Source of the DNA: an uncultured Acidobacteriia bacterium
GTDB taxonomy: Bacteria; Acidobacteriota; Terriglobia; Bryobacterales; Bryobacteraceae
Length of the DNA stretch: 56,047 nucleotides
Assembly: GCA_903907865.1 (NCBI GenBank)
Contig: CAIVPR010000036.1
Span: 1-56,047, forward strand
Direction of reading: 5' to 3'
The notes under the pieces: model-generated
Database searches by the model: none
Told to the model about the DNA's origin: nothing
What the model saw: the letters and a program-made list of their open reading frames with translations, nothing else
Translations under genes and position numbers: made by a program
Shown: one piece after another, positions 16,025-24,821 of the stretch
How positions within the stretch are numbered: the first letter of the stretch is position 1
Layout: each line of letters begins with the position of its first letter

Positions 16025-17232
16025 CACCTGAAAGCACTCTTGAAAAGATGGCCCCAAAACCAACGTCCGACCGTATTTCGCTCATCAGCGTCTCCTCGAC
16101 CATGAAGGTCATGAACGACGCCGACGTGCTCCGTCGCGAGGGAGTCGACGTGGTCGACTTCTCGGCAGGCGAGCCGGACTTCCCCACCCCCGACAACATC
16201 AAGCAGGCCGCGATCCGCGCGCTAGATGCCAACTTCACCAAGTACACTCCCGCCGGCGGCACCGTGGAGACCAAGAAGGCCGTGGTGGACCGCCACAAGG
16301 CCGAGTTCGGCACCGACTACAAGACGTCAGAGTGCATCATCACGGTGGGCGGCAAGCACGTGCTGTTCAACTACACGCAGGCGCTGCTGAATCCGGGCGA
16401 CGAAGTCATCATCCCCGTGCCGTATTGGGTGACCTATAAGGACATCGTCAACTACGCGGGCGGCAAGTGCGTTTTCGTGGAAACGGACGAGGCGGAAGGC
16501 TTCACGCTGACCGCGGACATGGTGGCCAAGCACTTCACCGACAAAACGCGGATCGTGATCGTGAATTCGCCGAGCAACCCGTCCGGCGCGGTGATGGCGA
16601 ACGACGAGTTCGAGAAGCTGTACCACCTGACGGCCAAGCGGGGAATCTACCTGCTGACCGACGAGTGCTACTCCCACTTCCTGTATGAGGGCAGCCCGTA
16701 CTCGGTGGCGTCCGTGCCTAGCTCCAAGCCGACGGTGCTGGTGGCGGGCACGGTTTCGAAGACGTATGCGATGACCGGATGGCGGATCGGCTACGGCCTG
16801 GCTCCGGAACCGATCATTCAAGCAATGATGAAGCTGCAGAGCCATTCGACGTCGAACCCGACCTCGATCGCGCAGAAGGCGGCGGTGGAGGCACTCAACG
16901 GGTCGCAGGATTCGGTGCCGCAGATGCTGGCGGAATACCGTCGGCGGCGGGATTTCGTGATTCCGCGGTTGCGGCAGATTCCGGGCGTGACCTGCTCGAA
17001 TCCGGCGGGCGCGTTCTACGCGTATCCAAATCTGCGCGGGGCGCTGGACAAGGGCGGGATTAAGACGCCGCTCGAGTTCGCCAACCGGTTGCTGAAGGAA
17101 GCGCACGTGGCGGTGGTTCCGGGCGAAGCTTTCGGCACGGACGACCATGTCCGGTTGTCGTACGCAACCTCGATGCATGAGCTGGAACGCGGGCTGGACC
17201 GCATTCACAAGTTCATTGAGAGCCTCGGGTGA
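16021..17232 (+). CDS. aspC: Aspartate aminotransferase (class I, PLP-dependent)
   Basis: A 403-residue fold-type I aminotransferase, close in pattern to the Thermus-type aspartate aminotransferases (SAGEPDFPTPDNIKQAA, TKYTPAGG, VGGKHVLFN, SPYW-like PYWVTY). The PLP lysine is Lys247 in SKTYAMTGWRIGYG; NSPSNPSG and LTDECYSHF hold the Asn and Asp that position PLP, and RLSYATS the substrate-binding Arg. The ATG at 16021 shares bases with the coaD stop (ATGA), indicating coupling; a later ATG (MAPKPTS, 16048) would also give a family-like start. It likely interconverts aspartate/oxaloacetate with glutamate/2-oxoglutarate; related enzymes act on prephenate or aromatic substrates. Confidence 0.88.
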   Translation: MTPESTLEKMAPKPTSDRISLISVSSTMKVMNDADVLRREGVDVVDFSAGEPDFPTPDNIKQAAIRALDANFTKYTPAGGTVETKKAVVDRHKAEFGTDYKTSECIITVGGKHVLFNYTQALLNPGDEVIIPVPYWVTYKDIVNYAGGKCVFVETDEAEGFTLTADMVAKHFTDKTRIVIVNSPSNPSGAVMANDEFEKLYHLTAKRGIYLLTDECYSHFLYEGSPYSVASVPSSKPTVLVAGTVSKTYAMTGWRIGYGLAPEPIIQAMMKLQSHSTSNPTSIAQKAAVEALNGSQDSVPQMLAEYRRRRDFVIPRLRQIPGVTCSNPAGAFYAYPNLRGALDKGGIKTPLEFANRLLKEAHVAVVPGEAFGTDDHVRLSYATSMHELERGLDRIHKFIESLG

Positions 17233-18038
17233 AAACACCCCGTCGGCTGGGCACCAAGGTTTTGATCAAGCCTTGGGGTACGCCCCTGACGAATCCGTGG
17301 TTGGAGAATCCGGCGGGCCAGATGGTGGGGGAGGTGTGGTTCACGCCTCCCCCGGCCGTCCCGATTCTGGTGAAGTTTCTATTTACGACGGGGAGACTGT
17401 CGATCCAAGTACATCCGAACGATGAGTACGCCCGTGGGCACCATTCGTCGAACGGGAAGACCGAGATGTGGCATGTGCTTCGGTCCGAATCGGACTCCAC
17501 GGTCGGGCTAGGTTTACGCGCGGGTGTCACGCGGGAGCAGTTGGTTGCGGCGGCGGGCACGGCGGAGTTGGAAGGGCTGCTCGATTGGATGCCGGCACGG
17601 GTCGGCGACACGTTCTTCACCGAGGCGGAGACGATCCACGCGGTGGGTAAGGAACTGGTGATCTGCGAGGTGCAGCAGATTTCGGACGTCACTTACCGGC
17701 TGTGGGATTACGGCAGCGATCGGGAACTGCATTTGGCGGACGGCATGAGGGTTTCCCGACTGACGACCGGGAGCGGTCGGCGGGAGCCGGTGGCGCTCGG
17801 CGGGGGGCGGGAATTGTTGGCGGAGTGCGCGTATTTCCGGACGGAACGGGTCACGGTGGAGGGGACCGGGGTGGTTCCGGGTCAGGCGCAGTCGATGATT
17901 TGCGTGGCGTTGGCGGGCTCCGGGGAATTGGAAGGCGTGGCGTTCGGGCCGGGGGTGGCCTGGGAATTGCCGGGGGGGCAGGGGGACTGGAACGTGGTCG
18001 GGGAGCGGGTGGTTTTGTTGACTACGATGGTGCCGTAG
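17229..18038 (+). CDS. manA: Mannose-6-phosphate isomerase, class I (short form)
   Basis: A 269-residue cupin-type isomerase interconverting mannose-6-phosphate and fructose-6-phosphate. Zinc ligands are visible: Gln60 and His62 in QVHPND, Glu79 in KTEMWH and His137 in IHAVG. Typical flanking text is KPWGTP near the start and ISDVTYRLWDYG. The short length fits the Bacillus/Thermotoga type without the extra helical domain. The start is GTG sharing bases with the aspC stop (GTGA), so coaD-aspC-manA appear translationally chained. Its last 17 bases overlap the convergent DHFR-like gene. Confidence 0.9.
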   Translation: MKTPRRLGTKVLIKPWGTPLTNPWLENPAGQMVGEVWFTPPPAVPILVKFLFTTGRLSIQVHPNDEYARGHHSSNGKTEMWHVLRSESDSTVGLGLRAGVTREQLVAAAGTAELEGLLDWMPARVGDTFFTEAETIHAVGKELVICEVQQISDVTYRLWDYGSDRELHLADGMRVSRLTTGSGRREPVALGGGRELLAECAYFRTERVTVEGTGVVPGQAQSMICVALAGSGELEGVAFGPGVAWELPGGQGDWNVVGERVVLLTTMVP

Positions 18039-18594
18039 GACGGACGTCGTAGCGCAGCGCCACCATGCCGCTTGTGTAGGCTTTGACTTCCGACAGGTGG
18101 AGCGGGATGTCCTTGTCGAGTCGGCCGAAAAAGGGAATGCCGTCGCCGATCAAGACGGGCAGAATCGAATAACGGACTTCGTTGGCGAGGCCGAGACGAA
18201 GACAGTCGCCGGATAGCGCGCCGCCAACGACGAACCAAATGGAACGGAACTTGGGCCGTAGCTGTTCGGTGACGAAACGCGCGAGGTCGCCGGAGTGGAA
18301 TGCGACGGTGTCGCGATGTCGCGGCAAATCGCGGGTCGTGAGGACGAAGACAGGTTTGTCACCGTAGGCCCACCCAAAGCCCTTGGATTCGAAACCGAGG
18401 GCGGTTTGATAGGTTCGCGATCCCATGACGTAGCAGTCGATTGTCTTGAGGAAGGCCTCAACGAACTCGGGGTCGAGGGTGTCCCCGGCGGGGAATTCGT
18501 CCGGGGTCTCCATCCAGTCGACGCTGCCGTCTTTTCGTGCGATGAAGCCGTCGAGGCTCGCCACCATGTGGATTGTGACGCGGGAGTCATGCAT
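18022..18594 (-). CDS. Dihydrofolate reductase/RibD C-terminal family protein
   Basis: A 190-residue protein of the RibD C-terminal/DHFR-like fold. The N-terminal strand VTIHMVASLDGFIARKDGSVDWM, the NADPH-binding YVMGSRTYQTAL and the VVGGALSGDCLRLGLANEVRYSILPVLIGDG segment are characteristic. Proteins of this group are reductases of mostly unknown substrate (true FolA and RibD differ in active-site residues). Its start overlaps the end of hipA by eight bases, so it is probably the third gene of the hipBA transcript; its 3' end overlaps manA. No toxin-antitoxin role is known for it. Confidence 0.85.
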   Translation of the reverse strand: MHDSRVTIHMVASLDGFIARKDGSVDWMETPDEFPAGDTLDPEFVEAFLKTIDCYVMGSRTYQTALGFESKGFGWAYGDKPVFVLTTRDLPRHRDTVAFHSGDLARFVTEQLRPKFRSIWFVVGGALSGDCLRLGLANEVRYSILPVLIGDGIPFFGRLDKDIPLHLSEVKAYTSGMVALRYDVRPTAPS

Positions 18595-19828
18595 GGCGAG
18601 ATCGTAGCATAGCAGTCATTTGGATACGCGCATCGATGGCTGAACGCAGGTCTGCGGGCAGGATGTCCTTGTGATCCAGTGTTCTCCATGCCTCAATGGT
18701 CCGTTCCCTGACTTCCTCGAACAGGCGTTGGGCAGGGCGGGCTGGAATCCGGGCTTTGTCGGCGAAGCGACGGAGTTGCTCGGGGCTGATTTCGGCGAGG
18801 CTGCGGCTGCCTCCGAAATCGAGAGCTAGCTTGTCGCCGGGGATATAAGGGAAAGTTGCAAGGAAGTCGTAGGCCGGGGACAGCGTCGGGGTGCGCCCGT
18901 CCTGGTAGAGCAGCGACCAGTTCTTCAAGTGCATGTCGCCGTTGCCGATGAGGATCGAGAAGGCGAGGCGGCGGACGAATTCCTCGACGCCCGCTTCGCC
19001 GGCTTCGGCGGCTAGGACGAAGGCGATGTTGGCGTAGCTGCGGGCACCGTATTTGTCATCGGGGAAGAGGCCGAAGATCTGGGCGAAGTCCTCCATGTGG
19101 ATGCGGGTGCCGCTTTCGTGGCGGTCGAAGCGGCGGACGACGAAAGCGTTGCCAGGGAGTCGGGCGGCGGCTTCGGGGAGGCCGGAGATTTCGGCCACGG
19201 GCACCAAGCGGGTTTCGGGAACGTCGATGCCGATGGCGCGGGCGAGCTCGAGCATGACGAATTCGTTTTCGGGGACGTGGGCGAACTGGGTCGAGGGGAG
19301 TTTGACGATCCAAGAGCCGCCCATGCCGTGGACCGGGATGGTCAGTCCGCCGTGGGCCTCGATGACAGCCGAAAACTTCAGTTGGACTCCGGCGAGGGAG
19401 AAGCGCAGGATGCCGTCGGTCCGGGGCGGCTCGGCGACCGGACGTGGCTCTTCGACGGGGAGACCGTCCATGCCGAGGGGCGAGACCGTGACGCCGCCGG
19501 GTAGGTCGTCGCCCAGGAGCGCAAGGAGGAAGAACTCGCGGTCGGTTTTGACCCCTGCGCGGTCGGCCAGGTAGGTGCGGAGGTTGCCCTCGGGGAGGAG
19601 GTTGGAGAAGAACGGTGGGATCTTGCGGGCGGTGGGACGCGTGGCGGTGACGATTCCGCCCGCCCCGCCTTTGAAGGAGAGGCTGAGGATGTGGCGGTTG
19701 GGGTCGTCGAGGTACTCCTCGTCGAAGGAGAACAGGTGACGTTCGCCGTTGAGGCGGTTCAGGACGCCGATGCGTTGACCGTGGAGGTGGACGGCGAGGG
19801 CGCTGAGCTTGGGGTCGGGCGTGGTCAC
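18587..19828 (-). CDS. hipA: HipA-type Ser/Thr kinase toxin
   Basis: A 413-residue HipA-family kinase. The N-terminal subdomain (about 10-110) contains RHLFSFDEEYL and PPFFSNLLPEGNLRTYLA; the kinase core follows, with SLAGVQLKFS as the phosphate-binding loop, WIVKLPS holding the ATP lysine, GNGDMHLKNWSLLY with the catalytic Asp and metal-binding Asn, and SPAYDFLA as the DFG-like element. E. coli HipA phosphorylates glutamyl-tRNA synthetase and drives persistence; the target here is not known. hipA starts in ATGA with hipB, the usual order of antitoxin first. All catalytic residues look intact, so the toxin should be active. Confidence 0.94.
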   Translation of the reverse strand: MTTPDPKLSALAVHLHGQRIGVLNRLNGERHLFSFDEEYLDDPNRHILSLSFKGGAGGIVTATRPTARKIPPFFSNLLPEGNLRTYLADRAGVKTDREFFLLALLGDDLPGGVTVSPLGMDGLPVEEPRPVAEPPRTDGILRFSLAGVQLKFSAVIEAHGGLTIPVHGMGGSWIVKLPSTQFAHVPENEFVMLELARAIGIDVPETRLVPVAEISGLPEAAARLPGNAFVVRRFDRHESGTRIHMEDFAQIFGLFPDDKYGARSYANIAFVLAAEAGEAGVEEFVRRLAFSILIGNGDMHLKNWSLLYQDGRTPTLSPAYDFLATFPYIPGDKLALDFGGSRSLAEISPEQLRRFADKARIPARPAQRLFEEVRERTIEAWRTLDHKDILPADLRSAIDARIQMTAMLRSRHA

Positions 19829-20145
19829 TGCGCTTCCCCTTGCTCATCGTCAAATACGTAGAGGGGCCGTTCGTCCTCATCGATGTTGGCGGTGCCGCGT
19901 ACGAGGGCTTGGATGGCGGGGACCAAGGCGCGGGGCACAAGAATGAGGTCGTGGCCGAGGACGCGGACCAGTTCGAGCATGGTGTCGTAGCGCGGGATGA
20001 CCTTGCCGGTTTCGATGCCGGAGATGTGGGCCTGGGGGAGCCCGACACGTCGGCCGAGTTCGGCTTGGCTCCAGCCGCGCTCGTGGCGGGCGGCTTGGAG
20101 GGCTTGGCGGAGGTCGTCTACGGAGGTGTCCATATGCGATGACAT
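19825..20145 (-). CDS. hipB: HipB-type Xre antitoxin and repressor
   Basis: A 106-residue DNA-binding protein with an Xre helix-turn-helix at about residues 18-70 (WSQAELGRRVGLPQAHISGIETGK). It neutralises HipA and represses its own operon in known systems. Start choice is open: ATG 20145 (MSSHMDTS) or the internal ATG at 20133; GGAAAA lies before the first. The last 35 residues are acidic, a possible tail that inserts into HipA. A large imperfect palindrome overlaps its start and promoter. Confidence 0.93.
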   Translation of the reverse strand: MSSHMDTSVDDLRQALQAARHERGWSQAELGRRVGLPQAHISGIETGKVIPRYDTMLELVRVLGHDLILVPRALVPAIQALVRGTANIDEDERPLYVFDDEQGEAQ

Positions 20146-20175
20146 ATTATTTTCCGCGTTTTATATAGTATCGCA
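20135..20175. promoter_or_regulatory. Candidate HipB operator
   Basis: TGCGAT (20135-20140) and ATCGCA (20170-20175) are perfect inverted repeats, and the 13-base arms agree at 10 positions (TGCGATGACATAT against the complement of ATATAGTATCGCA). The AT-rich centre supplies TATAAA/TATATA, suitable as a -10 for hipB. The first hipB codons lie in the proximal arm. Confidence 0.55.
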
Positions 20176-20232
20176 GATTCCCTGAGGTGGTTTCGGTACC
20201 CATTGGGCCACGACCGCTAAAATTGGAGTTCC

Positions 20233-21558
20233 ATGGCCTATCCCCCATTTCTCGATCTCGCACCGTTCCAGCACGCGGAGGGCGTGGTGGAACTGCCGGG
20301 GTCGAAGAGCATTTCCATCCGGGCGCTGCTGTTGGCGGCGCTGGCTGACGGCACGACGAGCCTTTCGGGCCTGCTCGATTCCGATGACACGCGGGTGATG
20401 CTGGGGGCGCTGGAACAACTCGGGGTACCAGTGGCGCGCGTGGACGGGGAGGTCGTGGTGACCGGCGTCGGCGTGGTTCCGAACGCGGCGGCGGAGATAT
20501 TTGTCGGGAATTCGGGCCTGTCGGCGCGCACATTGGTCGCCCTGCTGGGGTTGACCGGCGGCGACTACCGGATCCACGGCGTCCCGCGCATGCATGAACG
20601 GCCCATCGGCGACCTGGTGGACGCCCTCAACGCGGTCGGTGCGGGGATCTCGTACGAATTGGCGCAGGGGTACCCGCCGTTGCGGATCGGGACTGCGAAC
20701 ATTGACCGGTCGCGGCCGTTCCGGGTACGCGGCAATGTTTCGAGCCAGTTCCTGACCGGCATCCTGCAGGCCGCACCGCTGCTTTCCGGGCGTGGGCCAG
20801 TTGTGGTCGAAGTGGAGGGCGAGCTGATCTCGAAACCGTACATCGAGATCACGCTGGGGATGATGGCGCGGTTCGGCATCGAGGTTGAGCGCGACGGCTG
20901 GGCACGGTTCACAGTGCCGGCGGGGAGCAGGTACCGGAGTCCGGGGCGGTTCGCGGTGGAGGGGGATGCGTCGTCGGCATCGTATTTCCTTGCGGCGGGG
21001 GCGATTGCGGGCGGACCGGTGCGGGTGACCGGAGCGGGTCGGGCGAGTGTGCAGGGCGACGCGAAGTTTGCCGAGGCGCTGGCGGCGATGGGGGCGCGGA
21101 TCGAGTACGGGGAGGATTGGATGGAGGCGCGGGGACCGGAGTCGGGTCGGCTGCGGGCGTTCGACCTTGACTTGAACCACATCCCGGATGCGGCGATGAC
21201 GCTGGCTGTGTGCGCGCTGTTCGCGGAAGGAACGAGCGTGCTGCGGAATATCGGGAGCTGGCGGGTAAAGGAGACGGACCGGCTGGCTGCGATGGCGACG
21301 GAACTTCGGAAGACGGGGGCGGTGGTGGAAGAGGGGGCGGACTACCTGCGGGTGACACCGCCGGTGCGCGTTCTGCCGGATGCGGCGATTGACACGTATG
21401 ACGACCATCGCATGGCGATGTGTTTTTCGTTGGTGGCGGTTGGGGGCGTGCCGGTGCGGATCCATGAGCCGGGGTGCGTAGCGAAGACGTTCCCGGATTA
21501 TTTTGAGCGGTTGGCGAAGCTTTCGAAAAGCAACGGTAGCGTGGCGGGCTCGGAATAG
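20233..21558 (+). CDS. aroA: 3-phosphoshikimate 1-carboxyvinyltransferase (EPSP synthase)
   Basis: A 441-residue enzyme of the shikimate pathway joining phosphoenolpyruvate to shikimate-3-phosphate. [16 protein letters not shown] (about 19-34), the NSGLSARTL loop in the place of the NAGTAMR motif, [28 protein letters not shown] and [14 protein letters not shown] are all family signatures. The NSG-L-SAR loop differs from NAG-T-AMR but keeps its Gly and Arg. GGAG lies four to five bases before the ATG, and TAAAAT directly precedes that. It is divergent from hipB, whose operator lies 60 bases upstream, and is followed by an ankyrin gene after 14 bases. Confidence 0.95.
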   Translation: MAYPPFLDLAPFQHAEGVVELPGSKSISIRALLLAALADGTTSLSGLLDSDDTRVMLGALEQLGVPVARVDGEVVVTGVGVVPNAAAEIFVGNSGLSARTLVALLGLTGGDYRIHGVPRMHERPIGDLVDALNAVGAGISYELAQGYPPLRIGTANIDRSRPFRVRGNVSSQFLTGILQAAPLLSGRGPVVVEVEGELISKPYIEITLGMMARFGIEVERDGWARFTVPAGSRYRSPGRFAVEGDASSASYFLAAGAIAGGPVRVTGAGRASVQGDAKFAEALAAMGARIEYGEDWMEARGPESGRLRAFDLDLNHIPDAAMTLAVCALFAEGTSVLRNIGSWRVKETDRLAAMATELRKTGAVVEEGADYLRVTPPVRVLPDAAIDTYDDHRMAMCFSLVAVGGVPVRIHEPGCVAKTFPDYFERLAKLSKSNGSVAGSE

Positions 21559-21572
21559 GAGAGATTTGGCTC

Positions 21573-22298
21573 ATGGAAATACGAACTTCCGAACGGTTGG
21601 CTCAGGATCTGGTGGGTGCGATTCATGCCGGTGATGTCGGGGCGTTGAGGCGGTTGCTGGACGAAAACCCTCTAGTTTCCACGGCCCGCATCATCGACCC
21701 GCACGGGACAAGCCGCACCTTGCTCCATATTGCAGCCGATTGGCCCGGTCACTTTCCCAATGTGTCGCAGACCATAGGGCTGCTCATCGAGCGAGGTGCC
21801 GACCCGGATGAACCCTTGTTGGGGGGTACCGCTCCGGAAACGCCTCTCCACGGGGCGGCCAGTTCCAATGACGTGGACGCTCTCGACGCGCTGCTCGATG
21901 GCGGGGCCGATATTGAAAGCCCGGGAGCGATCTTCACAAACGGCACTGCCATGTCCGACGCCGTCATCTTTGCAAATTGGAACGCGGCACGCCGGTTGCT
22001 GGATCGGGGGGCGAAGACCACTTTTACGCAGTCGGCGGGCCTGGGCCTGACGGACCGTTTGGCCGCAGACTTCGAAATGGAGCCCAAGCCGGCCAGCGAC
22101 CAAGTCACCGCCGCGCTTTGGCACGCCTGCCGGGGCGGGCAATTGGAAACGGTCCAGTATCTCGTCGGGAAAGGCGCAAACATAAATTGGGTGGGCTGGG
22201 ACCACATCGCCCCGCTCGATGGTGCGCGGCAGAGCGGCAATCAGGACCTCGTTGCCTGGCTACGAAACCAAGGCGCGAAACCAGCCCGGGAACTCTAG
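21573..22298 (+). CDS. Ankyrin repeat protein
   Basis: A 241-residue protein made mostly of ankyrin repeats. Repeat-like units include TLLHIAADWPGHFPN...LLIERGADPDEP, TPLHGAASSNDVDALDALLDGGADIESPG, and LWHACRGGQLETVQYLVGKGANINWVG. No signal peptide or catalytic domain is seen, so it is likely a cytoplasmic binding protein with unknown partner. A good GGAGAG site precedes the ATG; it may be co-transcribed with aroA, with which it has no obvious functional tie. Confidence 0.88.
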   Translation: MEIRTSERLAQDLVGAIHAGDVGALRRLLDENPLVSTARIIDPHGTSRTLLHIAADWPGHFPNVSQTIGLLIERGADPDEPLLGGTAPETPLHGAASSNDVDALDALLDGGADIESPGAIFTNGTAMSDAVIFANWNAARRLLDRGAKTTFTQSAGLGLTDRLAADFEMEPKPASDQVTAALWHACRGGQLETVQYLVGKGANINWVGWDHIAPLDGARQSGNQDLVAWLRNQGAKPAREL

Positions 22299-22428
22299 CC
22301 CGCTTGTGAACTGGGAGCCAACCAGCCCTACAACCGGTACCTGCACGGTAAAACTGTTGTAAAAAGCACGCCACGTGCCGCCCACCCCTATCCCCGGCAC
22401 CCATATTCGCGCTAAAATCGCGGTGCCG

Positions 22429-23103
22429 ATGCAAACCATTCTCGTTATCGACGACGACGACAGCCTACGCGACACGATCGGGGTTCTGTTCGAACGCGAG
22501 GGCTTCCGCGCCATCCTCGCCCCCGACGCGCGCACCGGCCTCGACCAAGCCGTCCTCGCCAAACCCAGCCTCATCGTCACCGACCTGCGGCTGCCCGACC
22601 TCTCCGGTGTCGAAGTCTGCAAGCGCCTCCGCACGTCCGGAATCACCACGCCCATCATCGTCCTCAGCGCCGTCGGCGAGGAGATCGACAAAGTGCTGCT
22701 GCTGGAAATCGGGGCGGACGACTACATCGTAAAACCCTTCGGCACCCGTGAACTGCTGGCGCGCGTGCGGGCGGTGCTGCGGCGTTCCCCGTCGGAGCCG
22801 CACAAGGTTCTAGCCTTTGCCGATGTGGAAGTGGACTTGGAACGACGGATCGTGCGGCGCAAGGGGGTCGACATCAAGTTCACTCCGGCGGAATACAACC
22901 TGCTGACGTTCTTCCTGAACAATCCGGACCGGCCGTTGTCGCGCGATATGATTCTGAACTCGGTCTGGGGTTACGAATCGTTTCCCAACACCCGCACCGT
23001 GGACGCCCACGTTGTGCGCCTGCGCCAGAAACTGGAGGCCGACCCGGTCTGCCCCCGCCACTTTCTAACGCTGCACAAGGTGGGATACCGGTTCCTCCCG
23101 TAA
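22429..23103 (+). CDS. OmpR-type response regulator
   Basis: A 224-residue transcription regulator. The receiver domain (1-118) has the acidic pocket VIDDDDS, phosphoacceptor Asp52 in VTDLRLPD and Lys102 in VKPFG. A winged-helix OmpR/PhoB DNA-binding domain follows (about 128-224: KFTPAEYNLLTFFLNNPDRPLSRDMILNSVWG and TVDAHVVRLRQKLE). It is KdpE-like in overall look. The ATG at 22429 begins the receiver exactly; a GTG two codons earlier is possible. TAAAAT at 22413-22418 is a -10-like box very close to the start. It is the first gene of a five-gene operon ending with a histidine kinase, its likely partner. Confidence 0.93.
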   Translation: MQTILVIDDDDSLRDTIGVLFEREGFRAILAPDARTGLDQAVLAKPSLIVTDLRLPDLSGVEVCKRLRTSGITTPIIVLSAVGEEIDKVLLLEIGADDYIVKPFGTRELLARVRAVLRRSPSEPHKVLAFADVEVDLERRIVRRKGVDIKFTPAEYNLLTFFLNNPDRPLSRDMILNSVWGYESFPNTRTVDAHVVRLRQKLEADPVCPRHFLTLHKVGYRFLP

Positions 23104-23118
23104 CCGTTGGACACCCCA

Positions 23119-23484
23119 ATGCCACGCCTTGTCCTAATCGTCGAAGACAGTGCCGCCTGTGCGGAGACGCTCCAGATCGCCCTCGAGGGGATCCGGGACA
23201 TCGAAATACGGATTCTGCCGAGCCCCAAGGCTGCGATGGCGCTCGCGCGGACGGCCACAGTTTCCGCAGTTATCACCGACCGCCATCTGCCGCACGCGGA
23301 TGGCTTCGACTTCATCCGCCAACTGCGCGCCGACCCCAAGTTCCAATCGCTGCCGGTATTATTGATTAGCGGCGATAGCGATCCGAGGCTCCCGGCCGAG
23401 GCGATCGCGGTCGGGGCAGACGCGTTTTTCGCAAAGCCGTACTCGCCCGCAGCCGTCCGCCGCAAATTGGAGGAGCTCCTTTGA
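23119..23484 (+). CDS. Single-domain (CheY-like) response regulator
   Basis: A 121-residue receiver domain without output domain. VEDS, phosphoacceptor Asp54 in ITDRHLPHADG, the Ser in LLISGDSD and Lys106 in AKPYSP are in place, so phosphotransfer should work. It may act as a phosphate sink or intermediate for the kinase encoded three genes downstream, or bind a protein target. It follows the OmpR-type regulator by 15 bases, and its stop overlaps the TTG start of the next gene in TTGA. A TTG four codons upstream is the alternative start. Confidence 0.9.
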   Translation: MPRLVLIVEDSAACAETLQIALEGIRDIEIRILPSPKAAMALARTATVSAVITDRHLPHADGFDFIRQLRADPKFQSLPVLLISGDSDPRLPAEAIAVGADAFFAKPYSPAAVRRKLEELL

Positions 23485-24821
23485 GCAAGGTTTTCAGCGC
23501 ACGAGTTGCTGGATGGGTGCTTGTTTTCGCCGTGCCCGCCTTGGCGGCCCAAACTACACCCGATATGCGCGCCGTGCTGGATAGACTGGACAAGCTGGAG
23601 AAGCAGAACCGCGAGTTGCAGGCCGAGATCGAAGCGTTGCGGAAGGAATTGGGGACTGTGGCCGCACCGCAGACAGTCCCGCCCGTCACGGAGCGCCTTG
23701 ATGTACAGGAAGCCCGCACCGAGGAGTTGGCGCAGGCCAAAGTGGAGGCGTCGCAAAAACAGCCGGTCGCCCTAACCGGCATGCTGCTGTTCAACGCGTT
23801 CGCCAACACGCGTTTCGGGGGTACGTTGCAGGAACCCGTGACGGCGTCGGCGACACCGGGAACGAACAATACCGGCGCGACCTTCCGGCAAACCGTGCTG
23901 GGCCTGAAGTTCAACGGCCCCAACCTTGCGGGCGGAGGCAAGGCCAGCGGGTCCTTCTATATGGACTTCTGGGGCGGCACGTTTGCCCCTTCGAACAATC
24001 TGTTCCGCATCCGACTGGCGACCATCGATCTTGCTTGGAAGGACACGACCATTTCCGCCGGCCAGGACAAACCGCTCGTCGCGCCGCGGGAACCGACGAC
24101 TTTGGCCGCCGTCGGACTGGCTCCGTTGACCGGTGCCGGCAATCTGTGGGACTGGAATCCGCAGGTACGGGTGCAACAACGGTTCCACCTTTCGGCAAAC
24201 ACCGGCGTCAGCGCCGAAGTGGGAGTCTTCCAAACTACGGAAGCAGCTGGGACGGGCATCCCGGTGAACATCGCCGCCACTCTTGAAAAGGCCCGCCCGT
24301 CGTGGGAAGGCCGCTTCAACCTGCACCATGAATCCGGAGAGCGGCAATACGCTTTCGCGCCGGGCTTCCACACCTCGGTCACGCACGTGGGCGGGAGAGC
24401 AATATCGTCGAATCTGTTCACGGCGGATTGGCTCGTGAAACCAGTCTCGTTCTTTCAGATTGACGGGGCGTACTTCCATGGCACCAACGCCGCAGGGCTG
24501 GGGGGACTGCGGCAGGGATTCAGCGTACTCTCCAACGGTTCCATCATTCCGGTCCATACGACCGGCGGCTGGGCCCAAGCGAGTTTCTTCGCCACCCCCA
24601 AGCTTTCGTTCCACCTCTACGGCGGCGAGGAGGCCGACCGCGGAGCCGACCTTACCGGCAACGCCGTGCGCCGAAATCTCATCTATGCCGCAAACGCGAT
24701 CTACAAACTGGCCCCGAACGTTATTGCGGCCATCGAGATATCGCAAAACCGCACTGCCTACATTGTTTCGGGAACCAGGCTGAACAACCACTATGACTTG
24801 GCGATCGCTTACCTTTTCTAG
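23481..24821 (+). CDS. Outer-membrane beta-barrel protein with N-terminal coiled coil
   Basis: A 446-residue exported protein. The signal peptide (about 1-23, ending LAAQ) is followed by a heptad coiled coil (about 28-60: LDRLDKLEKQNRELQAEIEALRKEL), a linker, and from about 98 to the C-terminal Phe446 a barrel-like series of amphipathic strands (GSFYMDFWGG, IDLAWKDTTISAGQDKPLVAP, SFHLYGGEEADRG). The plan resembles the porin at 12.4-14.1 kb, but the sequence is different. The TTG start overlaps the preceding stop and has GGAGGAG just upstream. Encoded inside a two-component operon next to a cupredoxin, it may pass the cupredoxin's ligand or electrons across the outer membrane; that is inference. 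Confidence 0.75.
   Translation: MSKVFSARVAGWVLVFAVPALAAQTTPDMRAVLDRLDKLEKQNRELQAEIEALRKELGTVAAPQTVPPVTERLDVQEARTEELAQAKVEASQKQPVALTGMLLFNAFANTRFGGTLQEPVTASATPGTNNTGATFRQTVLGLKFNGPNLAGGGKASGSFYMDFWGGTFAPSNNLFRIRLATIDLAWKDTTISAGQDKPLVAPREPTTLAAVGLAPLTGAGNLWDWNPQVRVQQRFHLSANTGVSAEVGVFQTTEAAGTGIPVNIAATLEKARPSWEGRFNLHHESGERQYAFAPGFHTSVTHVGGRAISSNLFTADWLVKPVSFFQIDGAYFHGTNAAGLGGLRQGFSVLSNGSIIPVHTTGGWAQASFFATPKLSFHLYGGEEADRGADLTGNAVRRNLIYAANAIYKLAPNVIAAIEISQNRTAYIVSGTRLNNHYDLAIAYLF

Noticed and set aside
22329-22361. TACAAC...GTTGTA hairpin before the response regulator operon
   Set aside because: The stem is only six base pairs around a long loop and has reversed polarity relative to the TTGTAA-TTACAA sites, so it was not counted as one of them.
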